Source: Orobanche coerulescens
Taxonomy: Eukaryota > Streptophyta > Magnoliopsida > Lamiales > Orobanchaceae
Assembly (NCBI GenBank): GCA_033398695.1
Contig: CM065817.1
Location: 33,428,231-33,492,230, forward strand
DNA: 64,000 bases
Direction of reading: 5' to 3'
Shown: in pieces, positions 48,888 through 59,720 of the stretch
Position numbering within the stretch: position 1 is the first letter of the stretch
Layout of the letters: every line of letters begins with the position of its first letter
Notes under the pieces: generated by a model
The model's input: only the letters and a program-made list of their open reading frames with translations
Database searches by the model: none
What the model was told of the DNA's origin: nothing
Program-made: the position numbers and the translations under genes

Positions 48888-49332
48888 TTTGAAAACACAA
48901 AGTTTAACCCAAAAACAGTAAAACCAACAGCAACACGAAGCATACACTGCACTAACACTAGGGAGATAAAATTAACACAACCGAGTCTGTAGATTACAAC
49001 CCCAAGCCTCTACAAGATCCAAGGACGCTAAGCGGTCCAGGCAGGAGGGTTTATACGCAAGAAGTTGAAAAACGTACAGCACTCTACCCAAAACAGGAAT
49101 AAAACTCCTAAACGATATAAACCGAGTGCAGAAAATACACACAGAAGATCAGGATAAGCAATGTGCCCAGATTAATCACACAGATTGTAAATATGCACAA
49201 TAACCAACCGCGGCAAGCAGTATCCACGAAAACAGTAAAAGAGTGGAGTTTAGCCAAAATACCAGAGCGGAAAACCCGGATGGTTATTCCGTATGACCAA
49301 GATGCCACAGGACCCGACACCCGACTAAATGG

Positions 49333-49344
49333 GCTCTGATACCA
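49333..49344 (-). promoter_or_regulatory. Primer binding site of the copia-type element
   Basis: The minus strand reads tggtatcagagc, a perfect match to the tRNA-iMet site, one base from the LTR. Confidence 0.95.
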
Positions 49345-50399
49345 CTGTTGGGTATCGGGTCGTATGACTCGGCTAAAAAACCAGGATCGATTATACAAGC
49401 GGATTAAACGAATATAACAATTACAATTTATATTCTACGGGATAGGGTTTAAGGATTACAGACCAACTAAATGAACCTATAATTATAACCAATATAAGTA
49501 ATCCGACAAACCCAAACAAATGCAGTCGATATATATTCCAACGTCCAGAACAAATCTGAAACACAAATATCCGATTCTAGGTTAGCAATGATAATGATAA
49601 TAACCAAACGATCGGAATATGATAATCAGAACAAATCCTAAACACTAAATAAATCGGTATATATTACATATATATATATATATAACTAATATATATAATA
49701 TATAATATATATTAGTCTACTGCAGGTATATATATATATATTTATATATATAACAAATATATATATATATATAATATAAAGTATACTGCAGATATATATT
49801 TATATATATATATAACAAATATATAAATATATATATAGATTATATATATATGTATAAATTCCAGAAAATATATATATAACAAATATATATTACTAATTAA
49901 TTGCACAAATTCACCAAGAACAGCAATTAATTAAAGGTAACAAATGAATCGAAAACCCCCCTTTTTTGGAACGAGATGTGTAGGCTCAGGTCTTCCGAAG
50001 CCCTAGCAATTGACACCAATAATACGTTTCCACAGAGGAGGAATGCCATGTAATATCCGCAATTTTCGATTTTCGGTAAATTTCTTTTTTCGGCCGGAGT
50101 CCATTTTGATGGCTCGCTCATGACCGTTTCGTCATTATGAGAATGATTAATTCTACACTTTTTGTCATCCGAGTTCGTTTCGGTGTTGTTTTGTTGAGTT
50201 CTGTGCTTTTTAGCGACTTTTCCGCACTTGAGTTCGATTCTTGCGAATCTCGTCCGAAACTGCTGTTTCGAGTTTCCCGCAAGTCCGTTTAACTTTGTTA
50301 GACGTGTTGTGAACTTCGGTTTAGTTATTCGATCACGTATCGTGATTTCCGGGCGTTTTGGGCCATTTTGTAATTTCTTGAAAGTTACGGGTATCCGTA

Positions 50400-52325
50400 T
50401 GTAACACCCCCAGGATATCCGAGGTATATTACAGCGCCGTGAATCCCTATATGGGACCCACCAGGCTGAACAGCATCATACACAACGACTCACAGAAACG
50501 ATAAAATAACACCACGTCATAAAGACGCAAAACAGAACAATCCACCCGGTTCAACCGGTCAATATAACATCATCATCCAACACAACATAAACACAACAAT
50601 ACAATCTGGACGAACAAGAACTCTTAAGTACTCGAGTACAGTTATTAGTTCAAAAGCCATAAAAGATGAAAGACAAAAAGACATTAAGACTTCTCTTATG
50701 CACAATCATCACGCATGGCCATCATCCGTATCTTGGTCCAAGCGCGCTCGTCCGATGAACGACTGAAATTCATAAAACGAATTTCCCCAAAACGGGTCCC
50801 CAGAGGGGTTAGCAATTACGCTAGTACAAGTAATCAAGGCAAACCAATCGCTTACACATTTCATAGTACATGCGTCAATATCATTTTCTAAAACCAAAAC
50901 TAGACATGTCCTTTCCGAAATAAACAATCAAACAATTTGCCGTGGGAACAGTGGCTATACCATTGATCCCGCTCCGTGATCCCTAAGGACCCTCCCGAGC
51001 CGCCATATTATAAAACAAACCACGCACACGCATCGCCTTGGGAATGTGGCTATACCATTGATCCCGCTCCGTGATCCCTAAGGACCCTCCCGAGTCAAGC
51101 TAGCGAAACAAACTCGTGAATCCGTGGCTATACCATTGGATTCCCTCCGTGATCCCGTCGGACCTCCCGAGGTGAGCAATCACACACAATATACATTACT
51201 ATTTCACGTTAAGCATAAAGGTTTCAAAAATACTTGCCTCGATTAAATAGATGATAACACGAACTAACGGAAGAGTTGAACACGACCGCAAGGGACCGGA
51301 AATGAACCTAACGATTTGAATAGCACAATCACAACCACTTCTAAACGATTATGGAAATGGAATACTCGGAAACCCGCCTACGATTCATGTATATTCGTAT
51401 ACAAACAACAACGAGGCGGACCACAACCGAACCCTCTCGATTCCGTAAAAATCACGAAATATACCATGAATCCGTAGGAAACTAAGAATACCAACAAGAA
51501 TAATCATATTCATCATGAATCCATCAACGAAACGGAAAGAATCGGACAAAACCCCAAAATCCCCAATTATCCAAAAAGGTAGGGTTTCAAGAGATATTAC
51601 CTTGAGTGATTCAAGTATTACGATCCGTAGAACACGCGTTAGATTGATTATCCGAGCCTCACAACCGAAAAGGAATGATGAAAATCGACCCCCGGATGAA
51701 GAACTCTCTCTCCCTCTATATCTCTCTCTCGCGACGCTGTAAAATGGGGAAGGAAATGAGCATTCGCTCAAAACAACACATTTATAGGGTAACGCATAGA
51801 ACCTATCGGGCCGATAAAGCCCAACCGATAGCCATACGGAATGCCGCGGTAGGGTCTATCGACCCCCCTTATCGGCCGAAAGGCTCCTGGAAGTTCGAAG
51901 CTGAATAAATTTACATATCGGCCAGCCTATCGGCCGATAGGCCCAACCGATACCCATACGGAATGCCGGCAGTAGAGTCTATCGACCCCCCTATCGGCCG
52001 AAAGGCTCCTGGAAGTGCTCGGCCAAAAACTGAAACGACCATAACTCTCTCGTCCGGACTCCGATTGACTCACCGTTTGAACCATTGGAAAGCTAACTCG
52101 ATGTTCTATAATATTGCAAAGATTTATAATTTTTGGAGTCACCAAAAATTAATGGTGATCTAACAAAGTCGAACTCATGTGAGGAAAATTAAAACAACGA
52201 ACAATAACGAGAATACAATTCAACAATTGACAGGAAGGACATACTGAAAGATACATGAGGGTCACTATGACCGAGAAATATACCAAAAGTGAAATACAAG
52301 GGAAAGAAAAATACCGGATATTACA
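50400..52325 (-). repeat. 3' LTR of the second chromovirus-type element
   Basis: 1,926 bp. Minus-strand plan: tatcggccgata array (51795-52015), tataaa at 51781-51786, donor-like ctcaag|gtaatatc at 51600, acceptor-like aatttcag|tcg at 50763. A tandem block gtggctataccattg...aaggaccctcccgag repeats three times between 50943 and 51180. Confidence 0.92.
51795..52015 (-). promoter_or_regulatory. tatcggccgata palindrome array in the LTR
   Basis: The perfect 12-base palindrome tatcggccgata (for example at 51926-51937) and half sites (cgataggccc, ctatcggccg) recur about eight times in 220 bases, just upstream (minus strand) of tataaa at 51781-51786. The 5' LTR equivalent is 58553-58775. Confidence 0.7.
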
Positions 52326-52360
52326 TTCTACCCCTCTAAAAATAAGTTTCGTCCCGAAAC

Positions 52361-55300
52361 TTAAGAAACAAACAACTCCGGGTACCTAGCACGCATGCTA
52401 TCCTCGGTTTCCCAAGTTGCCTCCTCGACACCGTGTCTCGACCACTGAACTTTGACCAAAGGGATGGTCTTATGCCTCAGTCGTTTCTCACGATGCTCCA
52501 AAATCTTCAAAGGGCGCTCCTCAAAAGTAATATCTTCGGCAATATCAACCTCGCCATAATCGATGACGTGACTAGGATCCGGAACATATTTCCTCAACTG
52601 GGAAACATGAAAAATGCTATGAACATGACTCAAGGCTGGAGGTAACGCCAAACGGTACGATAATTCACCGACTCGCTCGAGAATCTCAAATGGTCCAATA
52701 AATCTCGCTCGGCTTTCCTTTCTTCCCAAAACGAAAAACTCCCTTCGTCGGCGACACCTTTAGCAAAACGTGGTCTCCCACCTCGAATTCCAAAGGTCGA
52801 CGACGGACGTCGGCATATGACTTCTGTCGACTCTGGGCAGTCAACATCCGTTCTCGAATTAACTTTATCTTCCGCCTCGTCTCTAAAACGACATCCGGCT
52901 CGGTCCCGACTAAATCGGACGCCTCATTCCAACAAATCGGCGATCGACATCGCCGCCATAAAGTGCCTCATACGGTGCCATCCGAATCGACGCGTGCCAA
53001 CTATTGTTGTACGTGAATTCGATCAATGGCAAATGCTCCTCCTCACTACTCCAATCGAGGGCACAAGCACGCAACATGTCCTCGAATGTCCGGATAGTGC
53101 GTTCCGACCGCCATCCGACCGGGATGAAAAGAGGTACTCAAACGCAACCGGTACCTAACGCCTTATGCACCGCCCGCCGAGTGCGATACAAAACGGCCGT
53201 CACGATCCGAAACAATAGACTTGAGTACCGTGAAGTCTCACGATCTGCGCAATAAACACACGAGCTAACTTCTCCGGCCCCAAGTGTCCTTGATGCCCGT
53301 AAAATGTGCCGACTTGGTCGCGATCAACAATCACCCATACCATATTCATGCCCGACCTCGATCTCGGCAAACTCGTAACGAAATCCATCGATATATCTTC
53401 CCATTTCCATTCCGAACGCGAAGTGATCGCAATAACCCGGTCGGCCGATGCTCGATTTTGACCTGGCAAGTCAAACATCTCGCCACAAACCGTGCGACTT
53501 CCTCCTTCATATCATTCCACCGTAAGTTCCTCCTCGTCCTTGTACATCTTACTCGTACGGGATGAACGGAGTAAGGTGTAGCATGGGCCTCCCGTAAAAT
53601 ACTCGCCTCAACTCGAGTCGTTCGCACACAAAGCCGACTGAATCTCAAAACGCCATCCTCGTGAATCACAAACCCGGAGACTTTCCTTTAAGAACGTTCT
53701 CTCGGATTTGAGTAATCATCGGATCCTCTAATTGCTTGATTTAATTTCATCGATCAAAGACAGCGAAATTTCTAAGGCACAAAGTTGCCCGACAGATCCA
53801 GCAAAGAAACCTCAACATCTAACCCGATCAAGGCCCGCCGAAGCTCAGACTGAGGCGTAAGGGCCTCAAGCGTTCGCAACGCAATCGGTTTCCGACTCAA
53901 GGCGTCGGCCACGACATTCGCCTTACCCGGATGATAAAGGATTTCGAGGTCATAATCCTTAATCAACTCTAACCACCTCCTCTGTCTCATATTCAACTCT
54001 CGCTGAGTAAATATGTACTTCAGACTTTTATGATCGGTAAAAATCTGACATGCAGAGCCGAAAAGATAGTGACGCCAAATCTTGAGTGCAAAGACCACCG
54101 CCGCTAACTCCAAATCGTGAGTAGGGTAGTTAAGCTCATACGGCCTCAACTGTCTCGACGCATAGGCAATGGTCTTGCCGTCCGCATCAATACGCACCCA
54201 AGACCACGACCCGAAGCATCGCTAAAAACGGCGAAACCCTCGTTGCCACATGGCAATGCCAAAACCGGGCTGAAGTCAAACGCTTCTTCAGCTCCTCAAA
54301 ACTCGATCGCTTCTCTCATCGGTCCGCATTTAACTTCTGATTTCGGAGCAATCGTGTAAGTGGTCGAGCTAGTTTTGAGAAACCCTCGACGAACCTACGG
54401 TAGTAGCCACCAAACCCAAGAAACTACGGACCTCCTTCACATTTGTAGGCGATGCCCAATCCAACACCGCCTCAATTTTTCTGCGGATCTACACGAACCC
54501 CCTACGAAATCACGTGACCCAAAAACATCACTTCCTTCACTAACTCACATTTCGAGAACTTCGCATAGAGTTGCTCGGCCCTCAAAATGTCTAACACTAT
54601 CCGCAAATGATGGGCATGCTCTTCCTCGTTCCTCGAATAAATAAGAATATCGTCAAGGAAGACGACGACCCACTTATCCCGATACGCGATAAAGACTTTG
54701 TTCATCAACAGCATGAACACCGCCGGCGCGTTAGTTAACCCGAAAGGCATAACTACAAACTCATAATGTCCGTATCTCGTCCGAAAAGCCGTTTCTGCAC
54801 GTCGGACTCTCTCACTCGGAGCCGATAGTACCACGATTTTAAATCAATCTTCGAGAATACCGCAGCCTCGCAATCGGTCGAACAAGTCGTCAATTCTCGG
54901 CAAAGGATACTTGTTCTTGATGGTCACCTTGTTCGATTCACGATAGTCGATACACAAACGTAGTGAACCATCCTTCTTACGCACAAACAAGACCGGCGCC
55001 CCAAGGCGAGGCGCTCGGTCGAACATACCCCGACTCAAGAAGTTCACTCAAGCTTTCTTCAACTCGGCCATCTCTGAAGGTGCCATGCGATACGGCGCCT
55101 TCGAAATCGAGCCGCGCCCGGCTCTAACTCTATAGTAAACTCAACCTCACGATCCGCGGCAATCCCGCAACTCGTCAGAAATACACCGGGAACTCACTAA
55201 CGACCGGAATCGATGAAAACTCGACTCCACCATTCTCCGCCTTCAAGGCGTAGCACCAATAACCGGTACATCCTTTTCGCAGAGTTTCACCGCCTTCAAG

Positions 55301-55720
55301 GCGTTAATAACAAACTTGGTTTCTCTTTCGCCCCGCGAAAGAGTGTTCATGCCGTCCTCGGCTAACATGGTAATGATCCTCGTGCGGTAGTTCATGATCG
55401 CACCATGCCGCTCGAGCCAATCATTCCCGAGAATTAAATCCTCGCCTCGATACCCACAACAATAAGATTAGAGAGCCAAGCCCTCTCACAAATAATCACG
55501 AAACAGTCCGGACTTCTCGATCACCGACAATTCTATCACCGCTAGGAAGTTTAACGATGAAAGGCTCACAAGGTGACAAGCGGTCGAGACTCAAACGGCG
55601 TACACACTCTAGAGAAATGAATGAATGCGTAGCACCCGAATCAAAAAGCACACCGACAGGATGAGAATGGATATGAACGCAGTACTGCCGCCACGATGAG
55701 CTTTGGATCATCGCCTCTCC
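52361..55720 (-). pseudogene. pol: pol of the second chromovirus-type element, many frameshifts
   Basis: Protease (LFDSGATHSFISLE near 55640), RT ([19 protein letters not shown] near 54990; [12 protein letters not shown] near 54650), RNase H ([19 protein letters not shown] near 54010; [21 protein letters not shown] split near 53940), integrase zinc region (CLTCQVKIEH, one residue short), core start (ISMDFVTSLP near 53380), the GPF/Y region (GPFEILERVGELSYRLALPP near 52660) and a chromodomain-like end (IPLVKVQWSRHGVEEATWE near 52420). The integrase core between about 52730 and 53200 is recognisable only in pieces. At least ten frame breaks are present, nearly all small indels rather than nonsense changes. 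Confidence 0.88.
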
Positions 55721-55734
55721 TCATCTCATAGATA

Positions 55735-56919
55735 CGTGGCCGAGCAGAGCCGACATCGGAAGCTCCACCCCTAGCGGGCCGACTCCCGACCCTACCTCGG
55801 CCGGCACTCGGTGGAGGCGGCGAGCAAATGAGCCCTGGTTCACACTCGGCTCCATAGGTCTTTGGGTGAGAAGAACGGGCACCGCGAAGCTGTCTGAGCT
55901 GATCACAAAAAGAAGCCTTGTGGCCCGACTGACCACAAGTATGACAAGTTAAAGGCGGACGAGGACAGTCCCGATTCTTATGACCCGAAAGGCCGCAGTT
56001 AAAGCATGTAAGCTCACGAGCGGGGGTTCCGGCGGCACCCCGAAAGCTCCCAGAGAAACGAGCCGAACCGCCTGTAGAAATATTCGCAGCTCGAGATTTC
56101 TGCTGGCCTCCACTCTTGGGACCAGAAAAGTTTCCGACCGACTTCTGCTTCTTGCTCTCACGAGCCAAATCACTCGCCGTCACTAACATATCATAAGCAA
56201 GGGCTCGACTCTGATAATCCTTCAGGGTAGTACAGACGAGCCCAGACATATAGTCCCGAATGGGCAGCTTCATCCTCCTGGAAAAATGGAAAATTTTGTC
56301 GCTCTCTGCGACAACTTGGGTCTTCACATAACCCAACTCTTTGTTGAAATCAGCAATAGCTTGGGATACGGGAATATCCCGAGGTTGAGCATCGTAGAAA
56401 GCATGCACTCGAGCCTGTCTGACCGGCCACGGACAATATTCGGTCTCCATCAACTCTTGAAACTCAGCCCACGAAGCGGATGGTCTTTGGGCCCAACGGC
56501 CTCCCACCGGTCGTAGCGTCCCCGGTGAGAAAATATTGAGCAATAGGGACTTTACGGTCCTCGGGATGATTGGTAGCGGTGAATACTTGATATCTCCTTG
56601 ATCCACCCTTCCCACCCGATCGGGTCCGAAGCTCCCGAACGGGAGGATGCATCTTGATGACATCCTGAAGCCGGCGATCCGCTCCGCCCGATTAGCATGG
56701 GCCTGGTTGGGGTTCTGACCACCTGAGCTATAGCCGCCATCCGGTTTACCATTTGCCGATTACGGCCGCGATACCAAGATCGGCACGCTCCCGAGAAGAA
56801 GCATGGCTATGACGGCCGCCAGACGCCGGCCTCGAGATCGTGACGTGGCCGCCCACCGGCCGCCACGCCCCGGCCGCGTCCACGACCACGACCGCGACCA
56901 CGACCTCTTCCGGATCCAT
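55735..56919 (-). pseudogene. gag: gag of the second chromovirus-type element
   Basis: The start is at 56919 (MDPEE); an Arg/Gly-rich head is readable in a neighbouring frame. Gag core words (WAEFQELMETEYCPWPVRQA, FNKELGYVKTQVVAESDKI, FSRRMKLPIRDYM) precede two CCHC knuckles (CFNCGLSGHKNRDC, CHTCGQSGHKASFC near 55960-56000). The frame is open from 56663 to past the knuckles, but the N-terminal third needs several frame changes. It reads toward protease without a clear stop between them. Confidence 0.85.
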
Positions 56920-57136
56920 GCCGGAGTTAAACAAGTAGCAAAAGCCATACGAGGGTAAGTACGAGAGAAGAACAATTACAAGTCGAGAATCAAAGGTACG
57001 ATACAAGGAAATAATGAACAGAGGAAGGAAAACTTACGGACACCGGGTAGTACCGGAATCATGGCGTGACGATGATGTGCAAGACCAAACACCACAAGAC
57101 CCAATAAACCAACAAGCCTAGGTATCCATAAACTCG

Positions 57137-57148
57137 GCTCCGATACCA
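57137..57148 (-). promoter_or_regulatory. Primer binding site of the second chromovirus-type element
   Basis: The minus strand reads tggtatcggagc, identical to the site of the Tekay-like element. Confidence 0.9.
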
Positions 57149-57154
57149 TTTTCT

Positions 57155-59081
57155 CGTAACACCCCGGGATATCCGAGGTATATTACCGCCGTGAATCCCT
57201 ATATGGGACCCACCAGGTGAACAAAGATCATACACAACGACTCACGAAGCGATAAAATAACACCACGTCATAAAGACGCAAAATGTAACAATCCACCCGG
57301 TTCAACCGGCCAATATAACATCATCATCCAACACAACATAAACACAACAATACAACTGACGAACAAGAACTCTTAAGTACTCGAGTACGATTATTAGTTC
57401 AAAAGCCATAAAAGATGAAAGACAAAAAGACATTAAGACTTCTCTTATGCACAATCATCACGCATGGCCATCATCCGTAATCGGTCAGCGCCCGCTCGTC
57501 CCGATGAACTCCGACTGAAATTCATAAAACGAATTTCCCAAAACGGTCCCCGGAGGGGTTAGCAATTACGCTAGTACAAGTAATCAAGGCAAACCAATCG
57601 CTTACACATTTCATAGTACATGCGTCAATATCATTTTCTAAAACCAAAACTAGACATGTCCTTTCCGAAATAAACAGTCAAACAATTTGCCGTGGGAGCA
57701 GGCTATACCATTGATCCCGCTCGTGATCCCTAAGGACCCTCCCGAGCTGGCCATATTATAAAACAAACCACGCACACGCATCGCCTTGGGAACGTGGCTA
57801 TACCATTGATCCCGCTCCGTGATCCCTAAGGACCCTCCCGAGTCAAGAAGCGAAACAAACTCGTGAATCCGTGGCTATACCATTGGATTCCTCCGTGATC
57901 CCGCGGACCTCCCGAGGTGAGCAATCACACACAATATACATTACTATTTCACGTTAAGCATAAAGGTCTCCAAAAATACTTGCCTCGATTAAATAGATGA
58001 TAACACGAACGGAACGGAAGAGTTGAACACGACCGCAAGGGACCGCGGAAATGAACCTAACGATTTGAATAGCACAATCACAACCACTTCTAAACGATTA
58101 TGGAAATGGAATACTCCCGGAAACCCGCCTACGATTCATGTATATTCGTATACAAACAACAACGAGGGCGGACCACAACCGAACCCTCTCGATTCCGTAA
58201 AAATCACGAAATATACCATGAATCCGTAGGGAAACTAAGAATACCAACAAGAATAATCATATTCATCATGAATCCATCAACGAAACGGAAAGAATCGGAC
58301 AAAACCCCAAAATCCCCAATTATCCAAAAAGGTAGGGTTTCAAGAGATATTACCTTGAGTGATTCAAGTATTACGATCCGTAGAACACGCGTTAGATTGA
58401 TTATCCGAGCCTCACAACCGAAAAGGAATGATGAAAATCGACCCCCGGATGAAGAACTCTCTCTCCCTCTATATCTCTCTCTCGCGACGCCGTGTAAAAT
58501 GGGGAAGGAAATGAGCAGTTCGCTCAAAACAACACATTTATAGGGTAACGCAGCAGAACCTATCGGCCGATAGGCCCAACCGATAGCCATACGGAATGCC
58601 GGCAGTAGGGTCTATCGACCCCCCTTATCGGCCGAAAGGCTACTGGAAGTTCGAAGGTGAAGAAATTTACATATCGGCCAGCCTATCGGCCGATAGGCCC
58701 AACCGATACCCATACAGAATGCCGGCAGTAGAGTCTATCGACCCCCCTATCGGCCGAAAGGCTCCTGGAAGTGCTCGGCCAAAAACTGAAACGACCATAA
58801 CTCTCTCGTCCGGACTCCGATTGACTCACCGTTTGAACCATTGGAAAGCTAACTCGATGTTCTATAATATTGCAAAGATTTATAATTTTTGGAGTCACCA
58901 AAAATTAATGGTGATCTAACAAAGTCGAACTCATGTGAGGAAAATTGAAACAACGAACAATAACGAGAATACAATTCAACAATTGACAGGAAGGACATAC
59001 TGAAAGATACATGAGGGTCACTATGACCGAGAAATATACCAAAAGTGAAATACAAGGGAAAGAAAAATACCGGATATTACA
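57155..59081 (-). repeat. 5' LTR of the second chromovirus-type element
   Basis: 1,927 bp; same plan as the 3' LTR, with the array at 58553-58775 and the TATA-like tttata (minus tataaa) at 58537-58542. Differences from the 3' LTR are mostly 1-3 base indels or reorderings in CAG/CTG/CCGG-type contexts. Confidence 0.92.
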
Positions 59082-59279
59082 CCGTATCTGTAATTGTTGT
59101 CTCGACCCGTTTCTTGGTCGCGTATGATTAATTATGGTATTATGTTTTCATTTCGGGTCGTTGATGTTGTCCGCGAACTTTTCGTCGTGTTTGTTCCGTA
59201 CGTTTTCGGAAATCGGGTCGTCGAGCCCGGGTGGTCGCATCGCCGGACGGTTCTGGATCGCCGGACGATTGCGGGCACC

Positions 59280-59720
59280 GGCCGGACAGCGGCAGAACTG
59301 GCGCTGCACGCTATGGCAGAACCGTGTAGCGCACGCTACTTCGGAAGGTCGCGCGCTAACCGGCAGTGTAGCGCCGCTATCGGCCGCCTAATGCACGCTA
59401 TCGTCCGGGCAGCGGGGTTACGAGGTTCTCGACTCGGTCGAGATCGGCAGCGTAGCGCCATCGCTCGGCCGTAGCGCACGCTAACCGGCAGGGGTAGCGC
59501 ACGTTGTCGTCCGACTAGCGTCGTTACAGGTGAGTTTGTTAGTCCGCAGGCTATCGATGTGCCGCTAGCGCGCAGCGAGCTGGCCGTAGCGCACGCTAGC
59601 GGGAGTCGGGCGATCATGGTCGGCACTGGTCGGTGGTGCCGGTCATGCGGGCCATGGCCGAGAGTGCTCGGCCGACATCGGGCCGATAGCGCACGCTAGT
59701 CCGGAAGGCTAGCGGACGCT
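59280..59720 (+). promoter_or_regulatory. gtagcgcacgcta palindrome array in the second solo LTR
   Basis: About eight copies of tagcgcacgcta or close variants (59330, 59376, 59468, 59584, 59686 regions) occur in 440 bases, embedded in ccgg/cggcc-rich DNA, ending about 15 bases before a TATA-like gatatatatga at about 59732-59742. The motif is almost a palindrome (one central mismatch). Confidence 0.7.

Larger units (their letters stand above)
50400..59081 (-). mobile_element. Ty3/gypsy chromovirus-type retrotransposon, full length
   Basis: 8,682 bp; LTRs 50400-52325 and 57155-59081; perfect duplication ccgta (50395-50399 and 59082-59086). The 5' LTR starts cgtaacacc rather than tgtaacacc. Domain content and order match the element at 16585-26655. 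The two LTRs are identical over long stretches, which suggests a young insertion, yet the coding region has many small indels (see findings). Confidence 0.93.
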
